Below, in pieces: positions 1 through 10,827 of a DNA stretch of 24,364 nucleotides. The stretch comes from Hepatocystis sp. ex Piliocolobus tephrosceles (Eukaryota > Apicomplexa > Aconoidasida > Haemosporida > Plasmodiidae): NCBI GenBank assembly GCA_902459845.2, contig CABPSV020000107.1, positions 1 through 24,364 of the forward strand. The letters are read 5' to 3'. Within the stretch, counting starts at the first letter, position 1. Every line of letters begins with the position of its first letter. The notes under the pieces are model-generated. The model had not been told where the DNA came from, searched no databases, and saw only the letters and a list, made by a program, of their open reading frames with translations. A program made the translations under genes and the position numbers.

Positions 1-466
1 ACAATATAAAAAATAATATATAGTTTCATTGTGTATTAATAATAGAAAAGTGTTAAAATTAATTTATATATCTAAATAATAAAATTATATATAATTATTT
101 ATATGTATATCTATTTATTTATATATGCATAAATAATAAATTATATTGTTTATATTTTATTGTTACATAGCTCATTTATTATAATTAAAAAAATATATTT
201 AAGTCATTATATCGTAATTTATTTTCTTTTTCATTGTTTTTTTACTATTTTATAATACTTTTTTATAACATACAAATATTATGCTTGGTATACAGGTATC
301 TATTTTTTTTTTTATAATGCATTTTTTTTTTTTTAAAAAAATGCTTTTACCTATTTATTGTTGTTGTTGTTTTATATATATAATTAAAAGAAAATAAAAT
401 GAAATACCACTGTATTATTATATAATTTTTTATTAATCTATTTGTATTTAAAATTCATAAGATAAA
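1..466. other. AT-rich non-coding stretch
   Basis: The sequence is almost pure A/T with short T runs. I see no reading frame with coding character, no tRNA-like G+C island and no tandem array. Confidence 0.6.
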
Positions 467-742
467 ATGGATATGTTTCTAACATATATCACAGTATCTT
501 TATTTGTTTCATTAGTATTGGTGCACATAAGTTATAATTACAAATGTGTGTTGTGAAGTGGGTATAGTAGTTAATTAAGGGGTATAAATTAATCAAATGC
601 GGTTTAACATAGAGTATTTTTTAAAAAAATAAAATGCATCTGTATTAAATTATTATAAGTTGAAAATATATTATTTTTATATACCTATTAATTTACTCAT
701 GAAATATAAATTGTAAAAATACCAAACAAACATCAAATTATT

Positions 743-793
<51 letters not shown>

Positions 794-1546
794 TTGTCAC
801 ATACACATATTTAAACATAAATAAATTATACACATCTAAATATTGTTATAAATAAATATGTATTTACATAAATATACACATAATTAAATTTATGTATAGT
901 TTGAATTAAATTTGTTGTTAGCACAAAAAAAAAACAAAATGCATAAATGCATAAATATGATAGTAAACCTAACAGTTTTAGTTTTAAAAAAAAATATCAG
1001 TTTTTGCTATTAATGTTAATAGTAGTATTACTACTACTAATACTACTACCACTACTACTTCATCTTACAATGCCAAACAAAATGAACAAAATAACACATT
1101 TATAATGTCAGAAGAAAAGTCACAAAAAAATGTATAATAGTACCATATATAACAAAAAAAAAAACAAAAAAAATAAGCAGGTTACTACTGCTTTTACTAA
1201 TGACCAATAATAACTGTAACAAAAATAATGTCAAACAAACTAACAAGAAACTTAATTTGATAAAACAATCTGACTTCTTAAACATATATGAAATATTATA
1301 TGATACAAAAATTATACCTGAATTAATTGATAATAATTTTAACATAAATAGGCTCTTATGTTGACTACTACACCTTATTACCATTATTAACAAAAAACGA
1401 ATTTTTTTTTTTTCGATAATTATAAAAAAATATATAAAGATAAGTATTTAGAAGGTTTATATAAACATGTCTTAAATACTAATTTAAGTATGGACATTTG
1501 TTTTAATGCGGTTAATGTGATTTTTATTTTTAGCAAACTTAAGTGA
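467..1546 (+). pseudogene. Decayed two-exon secreted-type gene
   Basis: ATG at 467 opens a 29-codon frame to TGA 554-556 whose product starts MDMFLTYITVSLFVSLVL, a good signal peptide or membrane segment. After an AT-rich gap that could be an intron, an acceptor-like site ending at 1000 precedes 1001-1137, which reads as a polar Asn/Thr-rich segment (FAINVNSS, a run of Thr, then YNAKQNEQNN). Coding character then jumps frame: about 1171-1364 contains IYEILYDTKIIPELIDNNF, and 1415-1546 contains YKDKYLEGLYKHVLNTNLS. The layout of a short signal-peptide exon followed by a polar exon is usual for Plasmodium exported proteins. At least two frame changes and several stops argue for a broken gene. 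I cannot name the family. Alternatively these are unrelated exons, or homopolymer errors broke a live gene. Confidence 0.35.
746..791. repeat. (TA)n microsatellite
   Basis: About 23 uninterrupted TA units lie in what would be the intron of the decayed gene around them. Shorter (TA)n tracts recur across the window, for example near 1627, 4521, 9435, 11581, 11881, 14297 and 20209. Confidence 0.9.
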
Positions 1547-1620
1547 CGTGTGATACATATCTATACATTATATCTGTATTTGTGTATGTACTGGGGTCCT
1601 TATGGGCTTGTATAGACTCA

Positions 1621-1651
<31 letters not shown>

Positions 1652-1653
<2 letters not shown>

Positions 1654-1671
1654 GTGGTCACGTGATCACAT
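1652..1671. promoter_or_regulatory. Imperfect palindrome centred on CACGTG
   Basis: The 20 bases form two 10-base arms that are reverse complements except for one position. They contain the perfect palindromes TCACGTGA and GTGATCAC, and follow a (TA)n tract. A CACGTG core is a common eukaryotic transcription-factor site. Whether a Plasmodium ApiAP2 protein uses it here is not shown by the sequence. Confidence 0.3.
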
Positions 1672-1921
1672 ACTTAACGTTTTGCATTTATGTGGATCAT
1701 TACATATACGCATCAACTTTACCATTTGTATAGCACAGTTTATTTTGTTTTGTTTCTACTTTTTTTTAATTATCATTTCATTTATTTATTTATTTAATTA
1801 TTATTTAGTTTATATATGTATTATATATATTTATTTATTTTTATTTTTTTCTTGTCATTATAACATTGAACTATGTATAGAAAAACTTTTGATCCGTTTA
1901 TGTCAGCAATCTTTTATTTAA
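1652..1921 (+). CDS. Weak hypothetical membrane ORF
   Basis: This is an 89-codon frame starting at an ATG inside the palindrome. Its first about 30 residues (MWSRDHILNVLHLCGSLHIR and on) and last about 20 (ending in LLIRLCQQSFI) have mixed composition. The middle is Phe/Ile/Tyr from T-rich DNA and could be one or two membrane helices. I see no introns or relatives. It may be a remnant like the decayed gene just upstream, or chance. Confidence 0.18.
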
Positions 1922-1982
1922 GCACACTATTCCAACATAAAAATAAACATACATATACCGGTGTATGTGCTCACATATTAGT

Positions 1983-1983
<1 letters not shown>

Positions 1984-2031
<48 letters not shown>
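1984..2031. repeat. Poly-T run of 48
   Basis: One of the longest homopolymers in the window. Others of 35 or more occur at 5592-5634 (A), 7085-7128 (A), 10245-10280 (T), 19808-19843 (A), 20053-20094 (T), 21158-21224 (A) and 21823-21870 (T). The length in the assembly should be treated as uncertain. Confidence 0.9.
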
Positions 2032-2540
2032 CATTTTCTTAGATTATATTTATGTGCCTCTTTTTTCAAACTTACATAGAATTGCTTCCATGATAGTGGT
2101 GCATATTTTTTTTTTATTTATTTTTTTTTTCATATACATATACATTGTGCTATATGAATTTTTATATTGACTATTGTAAGCAGTTGAGACTTATTTAAGT
2201 GAAACTTTTTTTTTCGTGCATAAATATGTGTATAAAAATATATATGTATATATATATTTTTTTTTTTAAGTTACAACATGCATGTGTTTTTATAACTTCT
2301 TTGAACTTTTTTTTTTTTTTTTTTTTTTTTTTTATTATGTTGTGTCATAATATAAAAATAAAAATAATTTAAATTTATATTAATTACATTTTTTTTTTTT
2401 TTTTTTTTTTTTTACTCTCTACATATCTGCGCAACGTTTAATCGTTTATATATATACTTCAATGCTTTCAATTTTTTAACATAGACTTTTTTTTTTTTAG
2501 TAGTTGAGTATTATAATTCAAATATACACAAAAAAACCAG

Positions 2541-2668
2541 TACACTAATAAATAAATTTACTAACAAACAAATTTACTAACAAACAAATTTACTAACAAA
2601 CAAATTTACTAATAAACAAATTTACTAATAAACAAATTTACTAATAAACAAATTTACTAATAAACAAA
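2541..2668. repeat. 16-bp minisatellite, about 8 copies
   Basis: The unit is close to AACAAATTTACTAATA. Early copies carry ACTAACA and later copies ACTAATA, so one variant has spread in a block. It lies about 125 bases upstream of the nucleoside-transporter start, in its 5' leader or promoter. Confidence 0.85.
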
Positions 2669-2794
2669 TATTCCTATAAAAATATAAATACACAAAAATA
2701 TATAAAACGCTTTAAATATAACAAAAATAACAGTGATCAGACAAGTAAAATCGATATACACATCGTCATTTGAAAAAAAAAAAAAAAAAAAAAA

Positions 2795-4451
2795 ATGGAA
2801 ATTGATATAAATGAAAAAAGAGAAAAAGCAAAAATACGTTTTACATTTTTCCTTTTGGGAATAATATTAAGCCTACCGGCAAATTCTATGGTGACAGTTT
2901 CATTTTTAATAAATGGCATATATCAAGAAGAATTATTTCATACAATAATGGGTATATTTACTGCCTTTATGATCATTTCTTCATTCTTTCAATTGACATT
3001 CGAGTCAATATCCTTTAATTCTATAGTATTTTGTTCAATTATTAAAGTAATAGCTTTCTTATTTTTTTTAATATGTGTTTGTGTACTTAATTTTTTTAAA
3101 TATTATCTATATATTGCATCATCCATACTTGGTTTGTTGGTAGGTTATTTATATTCTGCATGTACAAAATATTCAATACTTTTAAATATGAATGTAAATA
3201 GCCATCTCCTTACAGGCTTATGTATGAGTGGTTTTGTTTTTTTTTTTGTTAATTTATTTTTTTCATATTTTACAATTGAGAATGGAGTAGTAGAGACATA
3301 TTTTAGTACTATTAAGCTTTCCTTTAGCTGTTTTATTATCTCAGATATATTGTTTATTTTGTATATAATTTACGTAGAATTTACATCAGTTTATTTTAAA
3401 AATGCAAAGAAAAAAGTTGAAGGTTATCAATCTAATGAAAAAAAGAACACTGATGATGATGTAAATTTATGTGCTATTGAACATGGAGATGGGGGTGTAC
3501 AAAAATGTACCAATACTAATACTATTGTTAATACAGTTATAAGTAAAACTATGACAGATGAAGCTATTGCTGATGCAACAAGTGTTGATATTAAAAACTG
3601 TAAAAATAATAACATACATTTGAACATCTCCAAAAAAAAAAAAAAACATATTATTTATATTTTAAAAAACAAAATTATTAACATAAAAAAAAAATTTAAT
3701 TTTAGTAACCTAATTTTAGGCGCTAAATTAATTAAATACTATTACGTTTGCTTTATTCCTATAACTCTTACAATGTTTATATCGTATGTGATTTTTCCGC
3801 ATTTATGTAAGTTCTAACAAGAATAGTAGTGTTTGCGTATGTTGTTGTATGTGCATGTATGATTAAGTTGTGCTTTTGTATGTATGATCGAGTTGTGCTT
3901 CTGTATGTATGATTGACTTATGCATGTGTATATATGATCGACATCTCCATGTTTTTTTTTTTTTTTTTTTTTTTTTTGCTTTTATATTTACACACTTATT
4001 CCATTATATATTTTTTTTTTTTTCAGTGCCAAATATGTTAGAAAAAACGGAATACGAAAAATATTTTATGACGTTTTTGTTCCAGCTTAGTAATGTTAGT
4101 TTTAGTATGCTTATGTCATCCCAAATGGAAAAATTAAATTTTGTAAAACAAGAATATATTTTATTCGTTTCAGTATTAAGAATACTAATTATATGGTTAT
4201 CTTATGTTATTGTAAAATCGAATCCTACTAGTTTTATCCACTCAAATATATTTACATCACTCATCATACTATTAGTAGGCATATCAAATTCAATTATACG
4301 CACTATAAGTTTTACACGTATTAGAAATTGTTTTGAAGATAATAGTAAAAAAGATCAATATATTTCTGTATCTTCTTCTTTTTGTGCCTTTTCATATTTA
4401 GTCAGTTATGCTTTAGCACCATGGTTTATTTATATAATTAAAGTTATGTGA
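2795..4451 (+). CDS. Equilibrative nucleoside transporter (ENT/SLC29 family)
   Basis: Two exons (2795-3806 and 4027-4451, phase 1) give 478 residues. The donor is a strong GTAAGT and the acceptor a T-rich tract ending CAG. The start ATG follows a poly-A leader and is the first in frame. I count six hydrophobic segments in residues 16-200, a polar Lys/Asp/Asn-rich loop (about 200-300), then five more. This 6+5 topology with a large cytosolic loop is the ENT hallmark, and the TM7 segment with ISYVIFPHLLPNM fits the family. ENT proteins move purines and pyrimidines across membranes; Plasmodium cannot make purines de novo and has four such genes (NT1-NT4). I cannot say which paralogue this is, nor prove transport. 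Its flanks are repeat-rich and hold broken secreted-protein genes, suggesting a chromosome-core margin. Confidence 0.82.
3836..3945. repeat. Degenerate tandem repeat of about 27 bp inside the transporter intron
   Basis: About four diverged copies of a unit resembling GTATGTATGATCGAGTTGTG fill the first half of the 220-base intron, before the poly-T acceptor tract. The frame into the repeat is closed by TAA right after the GTAAGT donor, supporting its intronic status. Confidence 0.6.
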
Positions 4452-5533
4452 ATGACCAAGTGTGTTAGAAGCACAAATAGTTGTACATATAAGTACTACG
4501 TATGTATGTATAAATGTAACTATATATATATATATATATATATATCTATGCTTTATATTTTTTAATTAGGCGCTCGTATGTACATAAACATATGTTCATA
4601 TATATATGTTTGTAAAGCCTTTTTTTTATTTTTTATTATTTTTTTAATACCGACGTTCTACGATATAATGACCATTTGTCAAATAAACCTATGCATTTTT
4701 TTTTTTTTTTATTTTAATATGTGTCAAAATGTGTATGTATATATATATACATTCCTATATACTTTTTATTTTGTTTTTTGTTTGAATGATACTGCAATGT
4801 ATATATATATATATATATATATACTCTTGCCTTATAATAAATATAACCACTCTAATAAGTGTACATATATATATATATATATACTCTTGCCTTATAATAA
4901 ATATAACCACTCTAATAAGTGTACATATATATATATATATACTCTTGCCTTATAATAAATATAACCACTCTAATAAGTGTACATATATATATATGCAATT
5001 TTTTTACTTGGGTGGCTTAGTTTGTAATATGTGATTTACCATTATATTATGTTTAGTACATACATATGTACATACATAATTTAGTTTATAACATGGACCT
5101 ACATGCAAATAAACAATATTGTTTTATTTTTTTTTTTTTTTTTATATGTTAAATGCGTTGATATTATTTGTATGTACAAAAAAAATAATAATTAAATAAT
5201 AAGATTTTGTAGTTAATAATAAAACAAAATAGAAAAAGTTAAAACCTATGTTGAATATATATATATATTTACATATTTACATATTTATATATTTATATAA
5301 TTTGATTTGGTGTGTAATATGAACATACAACACACAACATACATTTTAACTTTTAATATTCATATTTTTTTTTTTTTTTAATTTGCAACAAACACATAAT
5401 CATTTTATGCCTTTAAGTTATTTTTTTTTTTTTTTTTACATAGGTTAGCCACATTTTATAACCTCTTAATAATATAAAAAAATCAAAACTATAAAACGTT
5501 TGCATTTTTTTATTACTATAAATACTAACAGCA
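4452..5533. other. Intergenic region after the transporter
   Basis: Besides the 60-bp triplication noted separately, this holds (TA)n tracts, T runs and short mixed patches (about 4650-4695 and 5005-5040) without an open frame of coding character. It presumably contains the transporter 3' UTR. Confidence 0.5.
4799..4996. repeat. 60-bp direct triplication
   Basis: Three nearly identical copies (60, 60 and 58 bases) each consist of a (TA)n tract followed by a unique-looking core, CTCTTGCCTTATAATAAATA and on to TAATAAGTGTAC. The cores show no substitutions and only the (TA)n length varies, pointing to recent duplication or gene conversion. The extended frames across it are (TA)n artefacts. Confidence 0.9.
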
Positions 5534-5590
5534 ATGAATATTATAGGTAGTTACTCACATATAACAATAACAAAGTGGATTGGTTAATAC

Positions 5591-5636
<46 letters not shown>

Positions 5637-5915
5637 ATATTCAATATACATTTTCAACATACATTTTCAACATACATTTTCAACATACATTTTCAACATA
5701 CATATGCAACATACATTTTCAACATACATTTTCAACATACATTTTCAATATATATTTTCAAATGAAAAATGTAATGAACAATTGTTAATATGTGATTAAT
5801 AATTTTTTTAATAGGCAATTATGATGTCTTACATAGTTACCATCACTATATTAAAATTATGTTTTGGAAAACTCTTTCCATTTTATACATTTCACATAAA
5901 TCAATGTCTATTTAA
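5534..5915 (+). CDS. Possible 49-residue two-exon protein
   Basis: Exon 1 (5534-5582) starts at an ATG with an in-frame stop 12 bases upstream and reads MNIIGSYSHITITKWI. It ends at a GTTAAT donor followed within 10 bases by 43 A. Exon 2 (5815-5915) follows a T-rich acceptor ending AATAG. Phase 1 joins to a Gly codon and the product continues NYDVLHSYHHYIKIMFWKTL to a TAA. The residue mix (His, Tyr, Trp, Ser, Gly) is richer than random AT translation. The donor is atypical, the protein is very short and I recognise no family, so it could be chance. The intron holds a 13-bp minisatellite. Confidence 0.33.
5650..5758. repeat. 13-bp minisatellite
   Basis: About eight copies of CATTTTCAACATA, with one variant (CATATGCAACATA) and a decayed last copy, follow the 43-A run at 5592-5634. 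It sits in the proposed intron of the 49-residue gene. A unit not divisible by three fits non-coding DNA. Confidence 0.85.
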
Positions 5916-6103
5916 AACAGAATATATTAATTCTTTATAAAAATGAAACTGTGCATTTTTAATTTCTTTTTTTTTTTTTTTTTATTCTCACAAAAATCTG
6001 TTATATTTTTACATAGTTCTTTGTTTTTTTTTTCTTCTTTTTATTATTATTTGTTTTGTCATATTTTTCATTTTAATGTCGTTTATGTTTCATCGTAACA
6101 TTT

Positions 6104-6841
6104 TTATGGAATTTGTACTACATTCTTATAATCAGAAGAGTCGATAAAAACTATGTCACTTATAAATTGAATTATTCTCCATGTCATATGCTCACTTTCT
6201 TCTTTACCCAAACTATTTATAATATCACTATTATTATTAATTCTTTTTATTATTTTTTCATAATAATCGTTTAGATTCAAATTGTTAGTACGAAATATAT
6301 TCGATACTTCATCTAACCAATGACTCGTTTCCATTACTTCCATCAAAATAACATCATTAGCAGGTGAACCTCCATTATTATGTGAATAAATATCTAATAT
6401 ACGTTGATATATTCTATTCTTCATTAAATTAATTTTATCTTCATCATAATTATTTAAAAATATTAAGCCTTGTTTGATTGAACGTATTATACGCCTAATT
6501 AAAAATTCTGCATAGTTATGTTTATCTTTATTAGGATTTCCATGTAAAGCATGTAAAATAAATGTATTAAATTTATCATTATTAAATCTTTGCAGTTTTT
6601 TTAAATGTATGTATGACAGATTAAACTCAAAAGTTAACACTTTTTTAGATGCTTCTAAAAAGTCTTTCTTAGTAGCGTAATTCAAATTTGTACTATTGTC
6701 AACTGTTGCTTCTTCAGAGTTTGTTTTTTCATTATGATCTGCACTTTTTGCAGTAGACGTCGACGGGATATCTGACTTAAATGTTAATACACAACTGATT
6801 AATAATAAAGTATTTAAAAACAAAAATTATATTAGCTTCAT
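6104..6841 (-). pseudogene. Secreted helical protein, signal peptide interrupted by TAA
   Basis: The only plausible ATG (complement 6839-6841) reads M-K-L-I, then TAA (6827-6829), then stays open for 241 codons beginning FLFLNTLLLISCVLTFKS. Read through the stop, this is a textbook signal peptide followed by a Ser/Thr/Glu-rich linker and about 190 charged helical residues with two Trp (SHWLDEV, HMTWRII) and a basic stretch (LIRRIIRSIKQ). I see no canonical export motif or membrane anchor. Length and place recall the secreted, host-interaction families of Plasmodium, but I recognise none. The long intact frame suggests the stop is recent, polymorphic or a sequencing error. Alternatively a hidden first exon splices into an acceptor near TTAATCAG (about 6796-6803), bypassing the stop. 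Confidence 0.55.
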
Positions 6842-7082
6842 TCTTAGTAAATAATATATACATGTACATATAAGTTGAAAATATTTACTATTATAATTTC
6901 TTTTTGTTGACTTGTAAGTTTGGAAAAATTATGTACAAAAATTATGGCTAACAATATAATAGTTATTTTATAAAAATATATACAATAATTTGGACCTTAA
7001 AACGTAACACATAATATAATATAAATATAAATATATTTACTTTATCTATATATATAACAAAGCAAATATATGTATAGATATA

Positions 7083-7084
<2 letters not shown>
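6842..7084. other. 5' flank of the secreted-protein gene
   Basis: AT-rich, no coding frame. It would carry the promoter of the minus-strand gene at 6104-6841 and ends at the 44-A run. Confidence 0.4.
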
Positions 7085-7129
<45 letters not shown>

Positions 7130-7400
7130 AACAAACAAACTTAATATTCGACTTGGAAACAAACTTATTATTCGACTTGGAAACAAACTTAATATTCGAC
7201 TTGGAAACAAACTTAATATTCGACTTGGAAACAAACTTAATATTCGACTTAAAAACAAACTTAATATTCGACTTAAAAACAAACTTAATATTCGACTTAA
7301 AAACAAACTTAATATTCGACTTAAAAACAAACTTAATATTCGACTTAAAAACAAACTTAATATTCGACTTGGAAACAAACTTAATATTAGACTTGGAAAC
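7085..7400. repeat. 44-A run followed by a 24-bp minisatellite (about 11 copies)
   Basis: Poly-A at 7085-7128 adjoins about eleven head-to-tail copies of GAAACAAACTTAATATTCGA plus CTTG. Copies fall into blocks: outer ones have TTGGAAAC and five central ones TTAAAAAC, a single G-to-A class spread as a block. The unit is eight codons, so most frames stay open on both strands (plus-strand reading repeats ETNLIFDL / KTNLIFDL). The plus-strand frame has an ATG at 7153 but only a few codons of unique sequence, so I call this a repeat rather than a gene. Confidence 0.9.
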
Positions 7401-7508
7401 AATAAAACTTAAGATATGACAATCATCATAATACAATTTTTTATATTATTTTATGTACTTCTATATATGTTTAACGTTATATAAATTAAAAAAAAAAAAA
7501 TTCTATAC

Positions 7509-7544
<36 letters not shown>

Positions 7545-8947
7545 GAACTTACATTTGTAAAAATTACTAAAAAAACAACTATTCACGTAAAATAAGAACT
7601 AGACATATAAGACAATCATACAAAACCATTTTAGCATTTAATAGTTATGACCAACATTTTTAATTCAATAAACTTTGATAGTACATAATGCATACATTCT
7701 TTATTAATGAACATATCTTCCGTTATAGAAAAAGAACTAATAATTTATGTATAAATTGTATAACATCGTTATTTTATGTTTTTTCACCATTACGCAATAA
7801 ATAGTCACATATATATACATATACATATAAGAATGTAACATTTGAAACTGCTAAAATACCACTATAATAACATCCTATACAAATTCACTTTTATATACTT
7901 TTTTTTACCAGTTATTGTTTATACTAAATCAAGTAATAGTTATATAATTTAAGCCTGAAACACTTTTAGGGGTACATGGTTAACCATAATAAGTTTTAAA
8001 TATATACATCTAATTTTTTTTTTTTTTTTAACGTACGATGGTAATTAGTAATAAAAAACAAATGTATTATAGTGCAATGTAGTAAACAGTTTATAAATAA
8101 TAATTAAGTCAAATATTTATTTTTATTGAAATTAATATTATTTTTGAAATTCTATTTTTGTTTAATATGTCGAATTTAAAAATATTTTATTACCATATAT
8201 ACATACATATGTGTTATAAATAAATATATAGAATTTTTTTTTTTTATTAAAAAAGCATAAATGTAAAAATAATAAATATATATCAAAAAAATATATATAT
8301 ATATATTTTTTGTTTTTTTTTAACCACGTATGTAATGGTAATCTGTAAATTTTTGTCCAGTCTTAATTTTTTTTTTTTTTTTTTTCCTTATTTGTGATTG
8401 TTACGTTGTTTCTTATTTTATCCTTTTTATATATTTGTAAAAAAGAGTACATAGCATTGCATTCAAAGAAATTTATAAAAATAGTCTTTCCTTACAAACA
8501 AGAATATTTTATTATAAAATTTTTGGCATAAAAAGAAAAAATTCAGCATTAGTTCAAATGCTTATTGACATTTAACTATTACTAAAGTAGCACACTGATT
8601 TTTCTTTTTTAATTATTATTTATTATTTAAATAGTTACAAGATAGGTGAAAAATTATAACATATGTAAAACTTAACATGTTTTTATTTTATATTTTTTTA
8701 AATTATTTTACACATATAATCACTTTTATATAATCACTTTTTAAAATTTTTCACACAATTACAAATATAATTGTAGCATTTCATTTTTTTTAAATTAAAC
8801 AATAATAAATTATAACTATATACTTTTTTATAAAATTTACTTCATTATGAATGTGACGTAAAACAAAATAAACCTCCTTATTGTCTATTTAATGCATATA
8901 TACTTGTCTATATGTAAGTGTCTATAAGATAACAAATATATTTATAG

Positions 8948-8969
8948 TTTTTTTTTTGGGGGGGGGGGG
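8948..8969. repeat. T10G12 homopolymer junction
   Basis: Ten T are followed directly by twelve G and then by a G/C-richer patch (TTTGCGTTTGTGCGC). A 12-G run is very rare in DNA this AT-rich. Its counterpart is the C10T42 tract at 20043-20094. Confidence 0.9.
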
Positions 8970-9789
8970 TTTGCGTTTGTGCGCTTCAAAGCTAAAATAC
9001 CTTTATGTAATCAATTTTCAATAATATAATATTATATTTTTTATATTTAAATCATAAAGAACATGTGCACTTTTTATAGTTGATCGATTTTAAAGTTTTA
9101 TTTAAAGCGTAAGATCTTTAATTTAAATTTAATTAAGCAAACATATAAATTGTTTACTCATTTGTGCATGTCATAATAAAATTAATTTACTCCTCATCCC
9201 GTTTTTCCTTGTGTTTTTTATCGTTGTTATATATTTTTTTTTTTTTTATGTGTGTAATTTTTTCTTATTTTTTTATTGTTTGGTGTTTTTATTATTATTT
9301 GCAATTTTTTTTTTATTTTTACATATTAACCACTTACATAAAAATATTCAGTATGTGCAAAAAGTAAATTCTACATCATTTTTTATGAATATGGGTTTGA
9401 GCATTAAGAGTGCGTATGTTTAAACGTATATATGTATATATATATATATATATATACGTATATGTACATTTGTACAACGAAAACATTGTTAAAAGAACAA
9501 AAGAAAAAAAGAAAAAAAAAAGAACATGATTTATAATAAATTTTTTATCATATGTAAAACAAATAAACACATGAAAACCTACTTATAAATAATTTCTTCT
9601 CTTTTTTTTGCTTTTTTTTTTCTTTGAGAATACATAAGGATATAAAATAATATATTGTTACTAAATCACCACTTAGCAGTTTTTAGCAACATAAAACAAG
9701 AACAACTTTTAAAAAAAAATTGTAACAATGTGAATTTTTTTTTTTTTTTTTTTAAATATTGTTTATGCATGAGGCTTTATAAGTGAATG

Positions 9790-9930
9790 AAAGAACAATA
9801 TAGCTTATAGAAGTCATGTAAATTAATAAAAGCCATATATTTTATAAAAAGCATTTTATTAATAAAAGTTATATAATTAATAAAATCCATACAAGTTATA
9901 AAAGCCATATTACTCATAAACAGAATAAAA
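9790..9930. repeat. Diverged interspersed repeat around TTATAAAAGCCATA
   Basis: Five or six related words (AATAAAAGCCATATA, ATAAAAAGCATT, AATAAAAGTTATAT, AATAAAATCCATAC, TATAAAAGCCATAT) recur every 20-28 bases. This is an old, decaying tandem array without an open frame. Confidence 0.5.
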
Positions 9931-10243
9931 ATGAAGCATAAAAACATAATAGTATATATTTTATACTGAAGTTATGAAAAAAAAAAAAAAAAAATAATAG
10001 GAGTATGCATATATGTATATATAGTGTGGCTAATATGTGTTTTTATAGATTTACATTTTACAGCGAATGATATGTATATATATATGTATACTTAAGCATA
10101 AAAAAAAAATATATAGCATAAGTGAAAAATGCTTCTTAAGATATTTTTTATTTAGCAAAAAAAAAAAAAAAAAAAAAAAAAACGGCTAAGTTATTTTAAG
10201 CAAATAGAAAAATATAATTTATCTACTAATAAAACAATTTTTC

Positions 10244-10285
<42 letters not shown>

Positions 10286-10827
10286 TATTTATTGTATATA
10301 TACATATGTTTTCAATTATAATTTGATTTTTACTATTATTATTACATAATTTAAAACATAAGTATACATGAAATTATTTTTTTTTTAAAAAAAATGCTCT
10401 TTTAAATAACTTATATATTTTGTAAAAATAGGAAGAGTAGTAAAAAAATGAATATATAATATAATTTTTGTTTTGTAGGACAAAAATATTGTTTATTATA
10501 TTAATATATAATACATATGTGATTTATTCAGTTTATTTGTATAAGTTACGTATATACATCAACTGTATATATTAATTTGTTAAACTTAAATATAAACGGT
10601 TTTAACATTTCTTAAAAAAAAAAAAAAAATTTTGTAAACAGTTAACACGCAGTTACATATTTTTTTTTTAAAAAGTTTATTTTATATTTTTATTTTGCTC
10701 TTTTCTTTATATATTTTGTTTTTTTCTATTGTTATTAATTTTTTCATTTAATTTTTTTATTGAGCAATTTTTAAATAAATACTGATATTTATTATAAATC
10801 AAGAACAACAGAAAAAAAAAATAAAAA

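Larger units (their letters stand above)
7401..10827. other. Long gene-free, repeat-rich interval
   Basis: I find no frame with coding character, no splice-consistent exon pair and no RNA gene here. It holds poly-T or poly-A runs (7512-7540, 8369-8385, 9737-9753, 10157-10182, 10245-10280), (TA)n tracts, a T10G12 tract and diverged repeats near 9790-9930, noted separately. The last few hundred bases should include the tra2-like promoter and 5' UTR, where the ATG follows an A-rich leader. Confidence 0.5.

Noticed and set aside
1100..1393. Minus-strand 97-codon frame
   Set aside because: It is antisense to the better plus-strand coding remnants and is Leu/Phe-rich because of that.
4578..5034. 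Frames with repeated Tyr-Ile through the 60-bp triplication
   Set aside because: They are translations of (TA)n and of the repeat, with no start context or unique coding part.
6821..6823. TTG as start codon for the secreted protein at 6104-6823
   Set aside because: Nuclear genes of Plasmodium start with ATG; the only ATG in frame lies before the TAA at 6827-6829.
7135..7400. Regular 24-bp array that superficially recalls a CRISPR
   Set aside because: Copies are head-to-tail with no unique spacers, and the surrounding DNA is eukaryotic; it is a minisatellite.
7976..7987. Perfect 12-bp palindrome ATGGTTAACCAT
   Set aside because: A palindrome this short is expected by chance in 24 kb and has no companion element.
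9164..9570. Hydrophobic frames on both strands
   Set aside because: Phe/Tyr/Leu runs come from T-rich DNA, frames on both strands overlap, and no splice or motif supports them.
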